64,000 nt of DNA. It comes from Hemileia vastatrix (lineage: Eukaryota; Basidiomycota; Pucciniomycetes; Pucciniales; Zaghouaniaceae). Under the pieces are notes generated by a model, which worked only from the letters and a program-made list of their open reading frames with translations, did not search any database and was not told the origin of the DNA. Location: positions 14,173,712 through 14,237,711 of the forward strand of contig JASXTE010000008.1 of NCBI GenBank assembly GCA_030280995.1, in the 5' to 3' direction. Every line of letters begins with the position of its first letter. Position 1 is the first letter of the stretch. Shown in pieces: positions 11,240 through 23,481 of the stretch. Made by a program: the position numbers and the translations under genes.

Positions 11240-11760
11240 AAAAATTTACAGAAAAGTTTTGCAGGGACCAATGAGGGAGACATTAAAAATTTACAGAAAA
11301 GTTTTACAACTTCATTTAAGATTTTTCTTTTTCTTTCTTGTCTTTTTTTATTTGCGCAGATTATCAAAAAAAATTCCTCAAATTCAAGTAAGGTAATAAT
11401 TACTCTTAATAATTTTTTCCAGCAAATTTTAAAGGTCTTTTAATTTAAATAATGTGAGTTTTATTTATTTAAAATTTTTTTGATGTTTTTTTGACCAGTA
11501 AAAATTTTTTTCAGAAAAAAAATTCTTTTTATTTTGATTAAAGCCTTACACCTCTATCTTCATCTCTATCTTCTTTATCTTATTCCTTAAAATCTACTTC
11601 ATTTCAATCATCAAAAAAAAATTTATAAAAATCATCAATAAAATTTTAGAAAAAAAAAATCTGTTTCTTCTGATTCAAGCCTTACATTTTTATCTTCTTT
11701 ATCATCTTCTTCAATTTATACTACATTTAAATCTTCTTTAAAAACTTTGAAAATAAAAAA
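11240..11760 (+). repeat. short tandem duplications in H2
   Basis: Two copies of AAAAATTTACAGAAAAGTTTT near 11243 and 11285, and two copies of a roughly 80-bp segment (ATTCAAGCCTTACATTTTTAT...) near 11535 and 11668. No gene recognised from 10905 to 12290. Confidence 0.6.
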
Positions 11761-12289
11761 TGATGATTGATCTTATCAAAATTAAAAAATTATAAAAAAA
11801 ATGCACTTGGTTATTTTATTTTGCTACATATCAAACATCAAGTATTACAAAACTAAATTCAATAAAAAACATTAATATCCCAAGAATTTAACTGAAGATA
11901 TCAAATATCTAACCAAGTTAAGAGGAAATGAAGTTAAGGCTGTAATCAGTAATACTTTTAAACTATAATTTATTTACAAAACTCATTCATTTGATGGAGT
12001 AAAATAGGAATCATTTACTACACTATCCAATCTCATTACAAAACTATATCAAATGCCTTTGTTTTGCTTACCAATAAGGAGTAGGAATTTATTTGGTGGT
12101 ATCATGATTAGTTTTGGATGGAGATCAGTATTTATTAAATGTTATTCTCTTGGTGAGTCTAATAATTTTTAATGTTTCATTCTTAATATAGCTCACTCAT
12201 TTTAATTCTTAAGACATCTATTATTTGCTGAAAAATTTATCAAAAGTTGAAATAGATAATGATTTTTGAAAATGGGACTCTTTTCCTTC

Positions 12290-12730
12290 CTTTAGTTCTT
12301 TTCTTGCTCTTTTCCATAAAAAACTCTGTAATAAAGCCTTTCAAAAAATCACAAACTTGAAAATAAAGTAGGAATAGAAAACTGGTGCCATTCTGAATGT
12401 GAAAAAATTCCCAATGAATGTTTTAATCACTCATTCAGGACTTTATGACAATACAAATACTAATTAAAATGATGCCAATTATTTTACTTTGGGGATCTTA
12501 TCTTATATTAATCCTATTACTGGACAACCTATTCATTCAGCTGCCTAAGTCAAATGAAATGGTTTACATTTCCTGGATCTTAGGTGTATAATCAATTTTT
12601 GATTAGGAAATGAATTCATCAAATCTGTTTGGAACTGTTCTCACAATAATCACCAGGAAACAAAAGTTTCTCCAGGTTTGGAATCTTGCCATGACTATAC
12701 TCATTTTGACTGCTCCCTCCATATAATTCA
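12290..12730 (+). pseudogene. Tet-like 2OG-Fe(II) oxygenase relic, H2 copy
   Basis: Mixed-frame translation gives YFTLGILSYINPITGQPIHSAA, aligning with LTFWLFCYIDPINGRPIPSAA of the H1 relic, followed by NGLHFLDL, a SVWNCSHNNHQETKVSPGLES segment matching SSRNNHQTTKVPPGLKS, and DYTHFDCSLHI. Three or more stops interrupt it, and the expected first His/Asp site is degenerate (NTN). It lies in the same internal position and same orientation relative to transposase as in H1, so it is a component of the element family rather than a chance insertion. The functional label shares the uncertainty of the H1 entry. Confidence 0.45.
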
Positions 12731-13360
12731 AAAGATAATCCAAAGGTTAAAAAAGGTAAAAAAAAAGAAGGTAAAAGGGATAAATTTAATAAAATTGTAT
12801 GTTGATCAAAAAAATATGGGGATTTGAAAATTCATCAAATATATTTTATTCTTCCATAAATTTTTAAAAAGGAAATCTGATATTTCAATTTACTAAACTA
12901 AAGTAATGGGCCAATGAACTTGTGCTGTATATATGTTAATCATGACAACATTAAATTTTTCCATGGGGTTCCTTTAGCCTATACTAGTGGAAAGGCCCAA
13001 ACTTAGTTTCTAGACTTGATCTGAATTTTGGCTTGAGTAATTTTCATTACTTTAAAACTAGTAAATTTGATTTATCTTATATATCAATTTATGGAATTAT
13101 ATTAAATTTTGGTTATTTTCACCCTTTACTTCAATAAAATGCAGGGGAGGGTATTTCTAAATTTTCAAATGTGAAATGTAAAATTAATGACTTAGAAAAA
13201 TTTGGTCATGCCCACCCCTTGCTTCAAAAAATTCTGGGGAGGGTATTTCCAAATTTTTCAAAAAGATATAGAAGTTTTTTGACTTATTTCTATTTAGAAA
13301 TGCAAATGGGTGTTGAGTTGATAAAATTATGTTGGTGAACAAATAATTATGAAAAAATTA
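12730..13360 (+). repeat. Harbinger internal dispersed repeat (pair with 46015-46600)
   Basis: Roughly 600 bp aligned by eye with 46015-46600 (shared blocks such as TTTCTAGACTTGATCTGAATTT and ACTTCAATAAAATGCA). Both copies have an internal near-duplicate ending in GGGGAGGGTATTTC. A truncated copy is at 4283-4400 (minus). It separates the oxygenase relic from the SANT-like gene. Confidence 0.75.
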
Positions 13361-13399
13361 ACTATGAACAAAATAAAAAGAGCTATTCATCAAACATTT

Positions 13400-14650
13400 T
13401 TATTAAGCATTCAATTTCTTCACCAGATATATTAGCTTTACCTTATTCTATAAAGAAAACTTCTTTTTTGAACCATCTTCAAGTTTATACTTGAGTTTCA
13501 TCTTATCCAATAAGAAATTGTACTTGAGAGCCTTCTCCACTTTCTTTATCTTGAGTTTCTTTTCCTCCATGTCATGTTTTCTCTCATCCTTCTGTAAAGA
13601 AAGCTCAAATTTTTACTCCTCCAATTCTTGTGTCCTTTCTTACCCTCTTCAAAGAGAGATTGAATTTCTTCTCCTCCAAGTCTTTTGTCCTACATAACTG
13701 CTTAATAAGAGACTTTATTTTTGTTTTTGATAGTTAATAGTATCTCTTTAAACTCCAACTTTACCTATAGTGGAAAACAATATTAACAAAAGAAATTAAA
13801 AGCTCACTAAATTATTAAGATGTATGCTATCACCTACCAAATTCATGTTTCTCAATAAAAATCACCAATGTAAGAAAAAGGGGTTTGAGAAATTCTATCT
13901 ATGTTTTGTTTTCTTTGACTGTTGAAATTCAGAGTAGTTGATGTTCTTTTCTTTTTTTGCAGTACCATTTTCCTCTTCATCATTGATGCTAGCTTTGGTA
14001 TCACTTGCTTGAGGATCCTGGGTTGGTTCATTATACTTTTAGAAATTAAAAAAATAGATGTAAATCCAAAATAAAATAACTTGACAGGTGATTAAAGCTC
14101 AATGGAGTTAGATTAGGTTGGTTTATATTTCCACAAGGATCTATAGAAAAGATATCTTGATTGGTGGAAGTCAAATGAGGGCAGGCTTGAGTAGAAGAGG
14201 AAGGAAAAAGATATCTTTTGACATCATGTTCAGAGATAGTATCTTCACCATCCAACATGTTTTCAGGATTAAAATTCTATCACTCTCCAAATATGGAATC
14301 CATCTCTTTATAGTAAGGACATAAAGAATAAAGTTTACTGTTTATAGATCTGATGCCCTTAATAATATCAAGGTCAGTAATACCAAAGCCAGTAGAAGAT
14401 GAAAGAGTCTTAGGCCTCGTGTATTTGGCTCAATAGTGCTTGAAGTGTTTATACATATTTTTAGGAAAAAGATTAATCCTTCCCTTTGTCTTATTTTGTA
14501 ATTCCTTGGCCATTAAAAGATATCCATTGAATTTTTATGCAGGGGTCTGTCCTACTTTAGTTGCATTATCAGTAACAAAACAAGAATCATAATTAGTTTT
14601 AATTTTCAGACAGTTGATAAGTATGAGGTGATTATCTTTTTTTATTTGAA
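13400..14650 (-). pseudogene. SANT/Myb-like Harbinger accessory protein, H2 copy (split and broken)
   Basis: On the minus strand: LILINCLKIKTNYDSCFVT and DNATKVGQTP from about 14640, then SPKN/FPKNMYKHFKHY-like and SSTGFGITDLDIIKGI segments, CPYYKEMDSIFGE, then an open stretch 14258-14046 with MLDGEDTISEHDVKRYLFPS. After a likely intron, an E/K-rich helical C-terminus (ERKHDMEEKKLKIKKVEKAL-like) runs to about 13400. The translation follows the H1 and H3 copies closely. The 5' part is cut off at about 14655 where about 15 kb of foreign DNA begins; its upstream continuation lies at 29784-30182. Stops and frameshifts also occur within it. Confidence 0.6.
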
Positions 14651-14655
14651 TGGTG

Positions 14656-15549
14656 TGGTACACATCTTGCAGTAACACAGCAAAGCTGCAGCTTGCAGCA
14701 AGCGCAACAAAGGGTTTGCCTGGTAGGATGGCTATGTAAGCACAACAAAGGGGTTTTTGATAGCACAGAAAAGTTAAGCTCTCCGTGCACATTTTTTTTG
14801 TTCATATTATGGATTTATGAGCTGTGGCAAGAAAAAGGTCAGGGTAAGTACATAGAGGGCTGAAAGACAAGGAAAATATTGTATGTACTTTCAAGCGTCA
14901 TGGGAAGCTCTAGAGGCATGATATGGATTTATAAGGCAGCGACAGAGATGGCATGATGTGTATTCTTAGATGGCAGCAATGCTTTTAGATGAAGCTATGC
15001 CTTCCCATGAAGATGAAAAACATGTCAGAGAAAGAAGATAGGGCTAGGAAGGCAAAAAGGTTGAAAGTAGTGCTCAAGTAAAAGATAAGAAGGATAAGAC
15101 TTGAGATAAGAAAGTCACTTTCTGAAGTTCAAAGGGTTTCACAATTAGTGGATACTCATGTTGCCAGAATGGGTGATTGCAATAGGTATGAAAGGAAGTG
15201 CATTACCTATTATTTATTCAGGGGTCTCAGGAAGCATAGGGTATGTACAAAAAAGGTAGTGTGTTTTAGTGCTAATGGCTGTACTTCCATAAAATTTTCA
15301 GGCACTATTGGAACCAAAACCCATACTAATATATGTACATAGATCTTTGAGATAATTAGATATTGTTTGAAATGCTTGTATTAGTGCTGAACTTGTGTAG
15401 GAAAACCCATAGGGCAAGGAAACATATGAAAGGGGCACTGAAAATACAAATGTATATAAGTGCTCACTTGTAAATAGTAGAGGTGTGTGTGTGTGAGTTA
15501 GTAAATAAATAACAATAGATATTTTTAAGATAGAAATAATAGATATATT
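14656..15549. other. unidentified DNA inserted in H2, left part
   Basis: This begins at the H2 break point and is less AT-rich than its surroundings. I recognise no gene. A 64-codon open frame (15148-15342) has several Cys residues (KCITYY, RVCTKK, CFSANGC) but no known pattern. With 19929-20012 and 29466-29783 it would make about 1.3 kb of DNA inserted into H2 before the later nested elements arrived. Confidence 0.4.
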
Positions 15550-16235
15550 CACAGGGTAAAATATAAGACAACTTGTAGGCAAGTCATTTTTTTGCCCTCA
15601 TACTAACCCCAGAGTAACCTCAGTAGTAACTCTTGTGGCACTAATTTTTTTGTAAGAATGTTTCAAACATGAATCAGATATCAAAATTTTGATTGTCAAT
15701 TTATTTATTCCTCTTGTAAAAAATTTGGAGTTAAATTTTAGTTAAGTAATTTTAAGTGAAGAGGATAAATTTCTACCAAAGTTCATATGAAAAAAGAATT
15801 CAGTATTTTATTGACTTATTTTTGAATCTCTTTAAAAATTTGCTTACTTTTAAAGAACTTTTATAAAATTTTATTGAATTTTGTAATTTTTAAAAACTTG
15901 AAAGAATTCTTCACAATTTATTTATTTTTTATTGATTTACTGTGATCATTTTACTTATTTCTTAATTTTTTAGATATTTTTTGATTTTTCTTAAATTTTT
16001 ATGAATTTTATAAAAAAATTTGAATTTTTCTGGATTTTTTTGAATTCTTTTTGACTTTTTTTGACTTTTTTTGACTTTTTCCCTATTTCTCTTTATTTTC
16101 TTTTGAATTTTTTTGAACATTTTCACATTTATTTAAATTTTTTTAAGTGTTTTTTGACTTTTTTCATATTTATAGTCTTTTACAAATTTTTTTTGTACAT
16201 TTTTTTAATTATTTTTATGCTTAAATTGTGATTGA

Positions 16236-16667
16236 GTCATGCGCTGAAAAGATGCAGTGTCTTTTCCATCATGTGACTTTATTTTGATTTCTGTAGTTCA
16301 AGTTGTCAGCTAGACCTCATGAATTTCTTTCAAATTTACTGGTGCAATTCAAAACTTTCAAGTGAGCATAAAAGACGCTGCGTCTTTTCAGCACATGACC
16401 TGTCTTTTCTCAACGCTACATTCTTTTTTTCTTCTTTTTGATTAACCATACAAGATGCAAACTCAAGGTTTATCTGTCTATTCTTGAGTATTGAACAAGA
16501 TTTTGGTAAAATCATTGAAAATGATACAGTGTGATGGTATTATTACATTTCTATTACTTAGTTGCACCACAATTTTACTTTTCTGTAATCCATCTGACAG
16601 TTTGAAATAAAGTTGTGGAAAGAAAGTCATGCAACAGAAAAGACACTGCATTTTTTCAGAACGTGAC
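16236..16667. repeat. three near-palindromes of about 40 bp
   Basis: At 16236-16277 and 16626-16667 two 42-bp near-palindromes run from GTCATG to GTGAC with GAAAAGA...TCTTTTC arms; a third at 16364-16399 has AAAAGACGCTGCGTCTTTT at its centre and ends in CATGAC. All three lie within the 4.4-kb element. Confidence 0.7.
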
Positions 16668-16999
16668 TTCAATCAGACTTCAAGCATAAAAATAATTCAA
16701 AAAAAAGAAAGAAAAAGTAAAAAATAAATAAATTCAAAAAAAAACTGCCTTCTTGACCACTGTGGCTCTTGAAGAATCTTGAGGGTTTGAATAACCACCT
16801 CCACAAGAATGCTCACCAACAGCAGAAAAGATATCTGGCCCATAAATAACAACTTTTTCCCCTCTAATGGAGCCATATCACTACCTGGCCTAGATAAAAC
16901 TTCATGAAAAAAATAAAGTCATGTCAAGAGACAGCACACAGCACCATCTGTTTCTTTGTATTGGGGGACTCCTTTTGGTCTAGACGATTTTTGGTGGCA

Positions 17000-19928
17000 A
17001 TTCACAGTATTGGATGGTGGATTTGGAAATTCTCAAAGTCAAGTACATAATATTATCTTATATGTTACTTTACTCAAATAAAAGAGGTAGAGTTTTATCA
17101 ATATTATTTTAATTTATGATTTAGAATTACAATAATGTAAATACTAAAAAGATAAATAATAGTAATATATATTTAATAACATTAAATGTTTTAGTAAAAA
17201 ATTGGTAAGTAATAAATGATGAAAACAACACAAAAGAGAAGGCCTTTTATAGGAAAAAGGAGAGAGATAACACACGGAGTTAACAACTATCCATAAGGGA
17301 GTGTGAGAGATAAACCATTCCAAAAATAAGAATGTGCACATAACAAAGGTATACTAAAATGATGCGTCAATAAAAGGTATCACATTATGTGATATAGTTT
17401 TTTGAGCTCCCTGAAATTGTCACACTTAGTGTAAAACATTTTGAATTAAATTTTTATATTAATAGAATTTTAAATTTCTTAATAAAGAAATTCAAATTTT
17501 TTAGTCTTTAGTATTTTAGTATAATTTTACTCCTTTTCATCCTTTTATTGAGCACAGTGTTAGGGAGTAAAAATATAAGGGACATTATTATTAATTTTAT
17601 ATAATGACTAAATTTACTTATTGTACTTGGTTAGTTTATTGTAAGTAATACATAAGTAAATATAAATAAATTATTAATAATAGGAATTAAAAAGTAGTGG
17701 CTTCATCTCAGTAAAATAATTAATTATTTTACTGGATAAGTCTAGTAGCCTGGCTGACACTTTGAGACATAAATTTTTTAAGCAAGAATTTCTTTTTTGA
17801 ATTTCAAAGCATATAGTGAATATTGTTCCAAAATAAAGATTTTATATAATTATTTCTGAATAAATGGTAAGAATGAGCCTCATAAATATGAAATGAAATA
17901 AATATATGATTATGGGGTATTAAGGGAAGAAAAAAAGCAACAAAAAGTGAAAAATGTGCTAATGATATCAATTTTGTCATGAAAAAATATATTAAAAGCT
18001 GTGGGCTAAACTTCAAATTTTCTTATTAAAAGTTGTAAATTTTTAACAAGACTAAGTTGACATATTGTCAGCCCTTTATTAGCACCAAGTTGGGCCTGGT
18101 AGGGCCCTTCGGGGTAACAAAAGGGCTAAGTTAAAACTAAGAGGGGAAAAAAAGGGCCAAAAATTAAGTAGTTACAAAGATAGTGAAAAATTTCATTCCT
18201 CTTTTTTTTATGGATTTGTATTTCTATTTAAGAGAAATGTTCCTGTAACAGTTTTCAAGAAAACTTAACATCATACTTACATATGTTGAATAGGTGTTCA
18301 ATTTTCTCAAGGAATACTTTACTGGGGTAAGATTTTATCTTATAAAAAATATTTCTGCAACATCACAAAATTAAGCAAATGAACAGGATAAGTCAAAACA
18401 AAGTGATAATTGTCTTTAAATTTTATTATAGTTTGAATTATTTATCTCAATTATAATAAGTTTATTTCTGATAATTCTGATTCATGATTAATAAAATAAT
18501 TTTCAATACACGTGGGCTTAGTCATTTCATTATAGAATTTAAAAATTTCATAATAGGCTGCTAAGCAGAAACTGAAATTTTATTGCAAGTATTTTTAAAC
18601 AAAATGTGAAATTATTAAGGCTGAAGGATGTAGAAGCCTTGATTGAAAATCTCAAAGAACATTTTTCTATTTTAATTGTGTATAAAAATCTATTTTACCC
18701 TTATCACTTAACAAGAGCATTAAACTTCAGATATGAAAATATATTTCAATTTTCAAATATAATATGTTGTTGATATATTATTGATAATTAATTTTTATTG
18801 CCATAAATAAAAATGGCACCATCTATCAGGTCTATATGGATCAAAAAACAATGGAAGTTCTGTTTTGGGGGGGACACCTGCTAGCATGTGACATCAATTT
18901 TTGTAGGCAAATTTTGTTAAAATATAAATAAACATCCATGAAATATATAGTGAATCATTGAAACATTATTAAATTTACATGAAAGAAAGTATCTAATTTT
19001 TTACTTAAACTTTTTCTTCATTAATTTAAATTGTAACAGTGTTATAAATGTGCGGGGGGATTTTTATATTTGAAATTTCAATTGTGTTAAACTATTTTCT
19101 GCTTCAATGGACCCTATAAATATAAAACATAAGCTTTATGAAATCTTGTATTAATTGGTCCCAGATATTTTAAACTCTCATGGATTAGTTACACATATTT
19201 CTCTGTGCACATTTTTACTAACTCAAATATTATTAAATTTATGTGACCTAAGCCAAAATTGGATGTTTGAAATATTTCTTAAAATTATATAGTATATAAG
19301 CATCTTTTTTTTAGTAAATTTCAGACTTCATGTTGAATTTAGCACTGTTTGTGGCTTGTGTGTGCGCATGAATCACCCCAAAATCACCCCAAACTTCAAT
19401 AAAATCCACACTTATTCTTTAAAAAAATTGAGAAATTTTTATTAAGAAAGCTATATGCATGAAATGTTCAATAAATATTTTATATGTATTTTTTAAAACC
19501 TTTCCACAAGTTATAAACTACCAATATTCAAAGATAAATAGCAGAATAACTTATGATGGCATATTATATGGGTTATATTTTTTGGGAAAGATTATCACTT
19601 GGAAATTTTTCTTCCTTATCAGATTTGTAATTCAAATAAAAATTTAGCTACATTTATGAATTTTGGGAAAAATTTTAATTAAAATTGCCTCAGATATTTA
19701 TCAAAAATGATAATTTTTATTAGTGCTAGGATCTTTTAATTCAACAATATTTGTTGATGGAGTGGTTGGCTACTCTGATTCCGCAAATGATACAAAATCA
19801 CTTGTGGACCTATTACCTGTAAAGATCTAAAGGACCAGCTGTAAGGCACCTTTCAGGCTACTTTGTGGGTTACTTTAAGATTTCTCAAAAATGACTTGCC
19901 TACAAGTTGTCTTAAATTTCACCCTGTG
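17000..19928. other. AT-rich interior, no gene seen
   Basis: Only short open frames with F, I, K, L and N-rich translations. One palindromic site, CACCTGCTAGCATGTG, at about 18871 next to a G-run resembles the transposon-tip palindromes elsewhere. Confidence 0.6.
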
Positions 19929-20012
19929 ATGTTACTTTCTTTGTACATATTGGGTGTGCATACCAGAAGTAGTGCTGTAGAGTTATTTTATTGCTACAGT
20001 AAAGATAGTATT

Positions 20013-21304
20013 TGTCAGTCGGTTGTCTAGAAGAAGGAGAAGAAGAAGAGAGTAAAATAGAGAAGAAAGGAGAAGAAAGGAGAAGGAGGAAGATTTAAAG
20101 GAAACAATAATAAAAATAAAAGAATATGGGGAATTGTTTAAAGGAAGTGCAACAACAACTTTTGGAATTTTGATAAGACAATTGACAGTGGCTTAACAGG
20201 GATTTTGATTCAGTAATTATTTTTTCTGTTCTGCTTAAAAATCAACTATGGATTACTAGAAATTTTAAAGCAATCTTTAATTTATTTAATATAGCGATTA
20301 AAGAGAAGACAAGCACAACAAATAATTAATATAAAAATTTATTGTAAAAAAATAATATAATAATGCAAGTGATGGGGCTAAAGGGGATTACCCAAGGCCT
20401 TTTTATAGGTAAGGGGACCTCTGAAGCGCCACAAATGAGTATATACAAAATAGTAATAAGGTGAAACAAGAATATAAAATAATATAACTAAAACATAGAC
20501 ATTAAGAGAAAAGCATAAAACAATTAACTAAAACCATGAGTAACTATTTTTCCCACCATAATTTCCCAAACCAGTTAATTAAAATAATGAGTAACTAAGT
20601 ATGTCTGAAACATAAGTTCTTTGAGTAAAATAGTCCAAAACAGACATTACAGTGAGATGTAAGTGTTTTAATTGAAACAAAAAATATTATTTTGATAACA
20701 AATTCATGTAATCAATTTAACCTAGTATAAAGAAGAGTTAATTAATTGTTTTAACTATTTAATTAATTCAATAAATAGTTTGATTGAAACAAATAATTAA
20801 TTTAATGATATTGCTAATTTAAAGTGAGAGTTTGAATACCCTTTTATTAAATAAGTGCTTTAACTTATTTAATAACTTTACTTACACAATTTAGGGTCAA
20901 AAAAGCGCCCAATATTTATGGATAATAACATATTAAAAGTTTTATTTAATATATAAATTTTATTAATTAAATTTTAATTACATTATAAGTTAATTTTATC
21001 ATTACACTTATAATATATATTTATGAATAATTAATTATTAATTTATAAATATTAAATACATAAAAATGTGCCATGATTTTATAGAATATAATATATATTA
21101 TGTTTATGTAAGTATTTAAATAATTTACTTAATAATGGAATTAATATAATAATTATTTTACTCATTTATAAAATATTTATATAATTTTATTATCCAATAA
21201 AATATTTTATTTTAAATACATAAAATACACAATTTTATTCCCTATTATGTTTCTATTAAAGTATCATAACAATTATCTGGGCTCCTGAGACAGCCTGGTT
21301 GACA
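20013..21304 (-). repeat. 3' LTR of the chromovirus
   Basis: 1292 bp, read on the minus strand from TGTCAACCAGGC to ...CGACTGACA. Its promoter region has CCTATAAAAAGG. Related LTRs are at 34429-35679 and 39700-40946. Confidence 0.9.
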
Positions 21305-21373
21305 CTCCCTCACTCTAAAAAAAATAATAATAAAAATGCCAAGATTTTTTCTTTTTATAGTTTTTTAACAGAC

Positions 21374-22867
21374 TCAGAAGGTTAGAAATTTTTTTCCAGG
21401 TATACATGCTTCATGTTCAGATGATTTGTTTTTATATCTCAATAAATATTCAATACCCTTTTCAGAAGTGATAATTCTATCATTTAGAATTTTTTCAATT
21501 TCTGCAGTTTCTGTGACTTCCTGAGGATTTTTATTAGGTCTTCCCCCTCTTTTGGGAAATATGTCACTGTTGCAAGTATAAGATTTAAGCAAGGAAATGG
21601 GGAAAACAGGATGTTTTATATCATATTGAGAATATAATACAACTTCTACTGCATTATCTCCAACCATTCTTTTAACAAAAAATGGTCCCACAAAAGGATC
21701 TTTTAATTTTTTATTGCCATGTTAATTGAAATGGAAAGTAGATATCAACACTTCACCACCCTTTTTAAATTTGTATTCTTTATGGGATTTATCCCATCTT
21801 TTCTTTTCATACTCAAATGTCTTATCAATACAGCTTTGAGCATATTTTCTGCATAGCTTTTGCATTTGCATAAAAGATTTTGCACCAGGGTTTAGTTCCA
21901 ACTTAGGTATTTTATTATTGAGAATTTGAGAAGGAGTGTTTGGGACATAACCTAGCCAAAGCTCAAAAGGCTTTTTCTCAGTGACAGAAGGAACAGTGCT
22001 ATTATAAGCAAATTTAAATCCTGGTAATTTAGTAACTCAGTGATGAGTAAATCTGTCTTTGTCTTCATATTCTAATCCAAAAGCACAATACCTTCTAATC
22101 ATATCTTCCAGAGTTTGAATCCTTCTCTCAGCTAGATCATCAGTTTGAGGATGGTGAGCTGTAGATAATTTCAACTCACAGCCACAAATATCCATCAAAG
22201 ACATCCAAAATTTAGATGTAAATTTAGAGTCTCTGTCAGAGATAATGGCTTTTGGAAACCCAACAATATTAAAAATTTATGACCACCATAAGAAAGCTAA
22301 TTATTTTGTGGATACATCTTTGCGGGTGGGAATAAATTTTCACATTTTGGTGAATCTATCCCCTATTACCCAACAAGAGTTATAACTGTCTTTACCTGCC
22401 ACAGGAAGACCAGTGAAAAAATCCATGTTAATGATTTGCCAAGGAGAATCAGGTGCTTCAATATGTTGCAACAATCTTGCTCTTTTACCTGTCAATCTTT
22501 TAGATTTTTGACAAGAATCACAAGATTCAACATATAATTTAGTGTCCTCAGACATATTAGCCCACCAAGAAGTGTTTTTAATTTGGATTATGGTCTTCTC
22601 AAGATAAAAATGTCCTGCTAATATGTCATCATGAAAAATTCTTAAGATGGTTTCTTTCATGGAAGGAGGAATAACAATGACATTTGTAAGTTTTCTCCTG
22701 TAATAAATATAACCATCTTCAAGGGAAAACTTTCCCTTACTCAAAGCATTTTGGTACTTTGGAGGAAGAGTTTTTATCAATGCTTGAATAGAATCATTCT
22801 TTGGATCATTTAAGATTGTAACTAATTTATTAAAATCAGAATATATATAATATGAGTCCCAAATTAA
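21374..22867 (-). pseudogene. chromovirus integrase with C-terminal chromodomain (broken)
   Basis: The start (22780-22340) has the zinc-binding HHCC domain (HDDILAGH ... CDSCQKSK) and the first catalytic Asp in NMDFFTGLP. After a stop come SDRDSKF (second Asp) and HPQTDDLAERR (with the final Glu). Then an SH3-like region with KKLKDPFVGPFFVKRM, and at the end (21470-21380) a chromodomain: EIEKILNDRI, EYLLRYKNK, then EACIPG, where the usual Trp of the aromatic cage is Cys. Integrase inserts the element cDNA and the chromodomain guides it to modified histones in chromoviruses. At least three in-frame stops exist. Confidence 0.85.
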
Positions 22868-23480
22868 TTAAAATAGTTCCACTTCAATATCAACCATATA
22901 TATACCATGTATATGTACTGTATCATCTTCAGGTACATAAGCTGGATTAGATACATCATTTGGAAAAGGTAATCTAGACAAAATATCAACATTTGAATGA
23001 AATTTTCCAGCCCTGTGAATAATAGTGATTCTACCTTTGTATTCTTGAACAGCATGTTGCCACCTAAACATATGTCTATTTGGTGTTTTCAAGTTCAAGA
23101 GGGATTTCACCACACTGAAATCAGTAACTAATTCAAACTTTTGATCATCTAGATAATAATGAAGCTTTTCTAAAGCCCATACAACTGCTAAGCTTTCTAA
23201 TTGAGTGGCACCATACTTAAATTCACTTTTTCTCAAGTTTCTTGAAATATAACAAATTACTACTTCTGAAATTTTATCATTAACAATTTGTTTCTGGTGT
23301 AGAGCAGCACCAAGTCCAATAAAACTTGCATCTATATAGAGAAAAAAAGGCTTATAAAAATCTGGAAGGGCAAGGATTGGAGCTTACATTAAAAATTTCT
23401 TTAATGTATCAGAAGCCTTTTGAGTATCCTCATTCCATATATAAGCCACATCCTTTCTTGTCAATTTGGTAAGTGGTAGG
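22868..23480 (-). pseudogene. chromovirus RNase H (broken)
   Basis: From 23236 an open stretch has the Ty3-type RNase H core YGATQLESLAVVWALEKL, then ELVTDFSVVKSLL with a catalytic Asp, TPNRHMFRWQ, and IIHRAGKFHSNVDILSRLP with the last Asp. Upstream bases to 23480 give LGAALHQKQI-like remnants in another frame. It degrades template RNA during cDNA synthesis. Confidence 0.8.
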
Positions 23481-23481
23481 G

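Larger units (their letters stand above)
15550..19928. mobile_element. 4.4-kb element with CAC-type inverted termini, CACTA-like
   Basis: Left tip CACAGGGTAAAATATAAGACAAC at 15550 and right tip CACAGGGTGAAATTTAAGACAAC on the minus strand from 19928, each continuing into TTGTAGGCAAGTCATTTTT, with ACTTG...CAAGT 21 bp from the tip. Flanking triplets are ATT and ATG, so a duplication is not clear. The interior is very AT-rich (T-rich simple sequence at 15820-16210) and I see no transposase; it is presumably non-autonomous. Confidence 0.55.

Noticed and set aside
18060..18120. GC-rich block with GGGCC and CTTCGGGG, possible tRNA or hairpin RNA
   Set aside because: Does not fit the tRNA cloverleaf and lacks A and B boxes.
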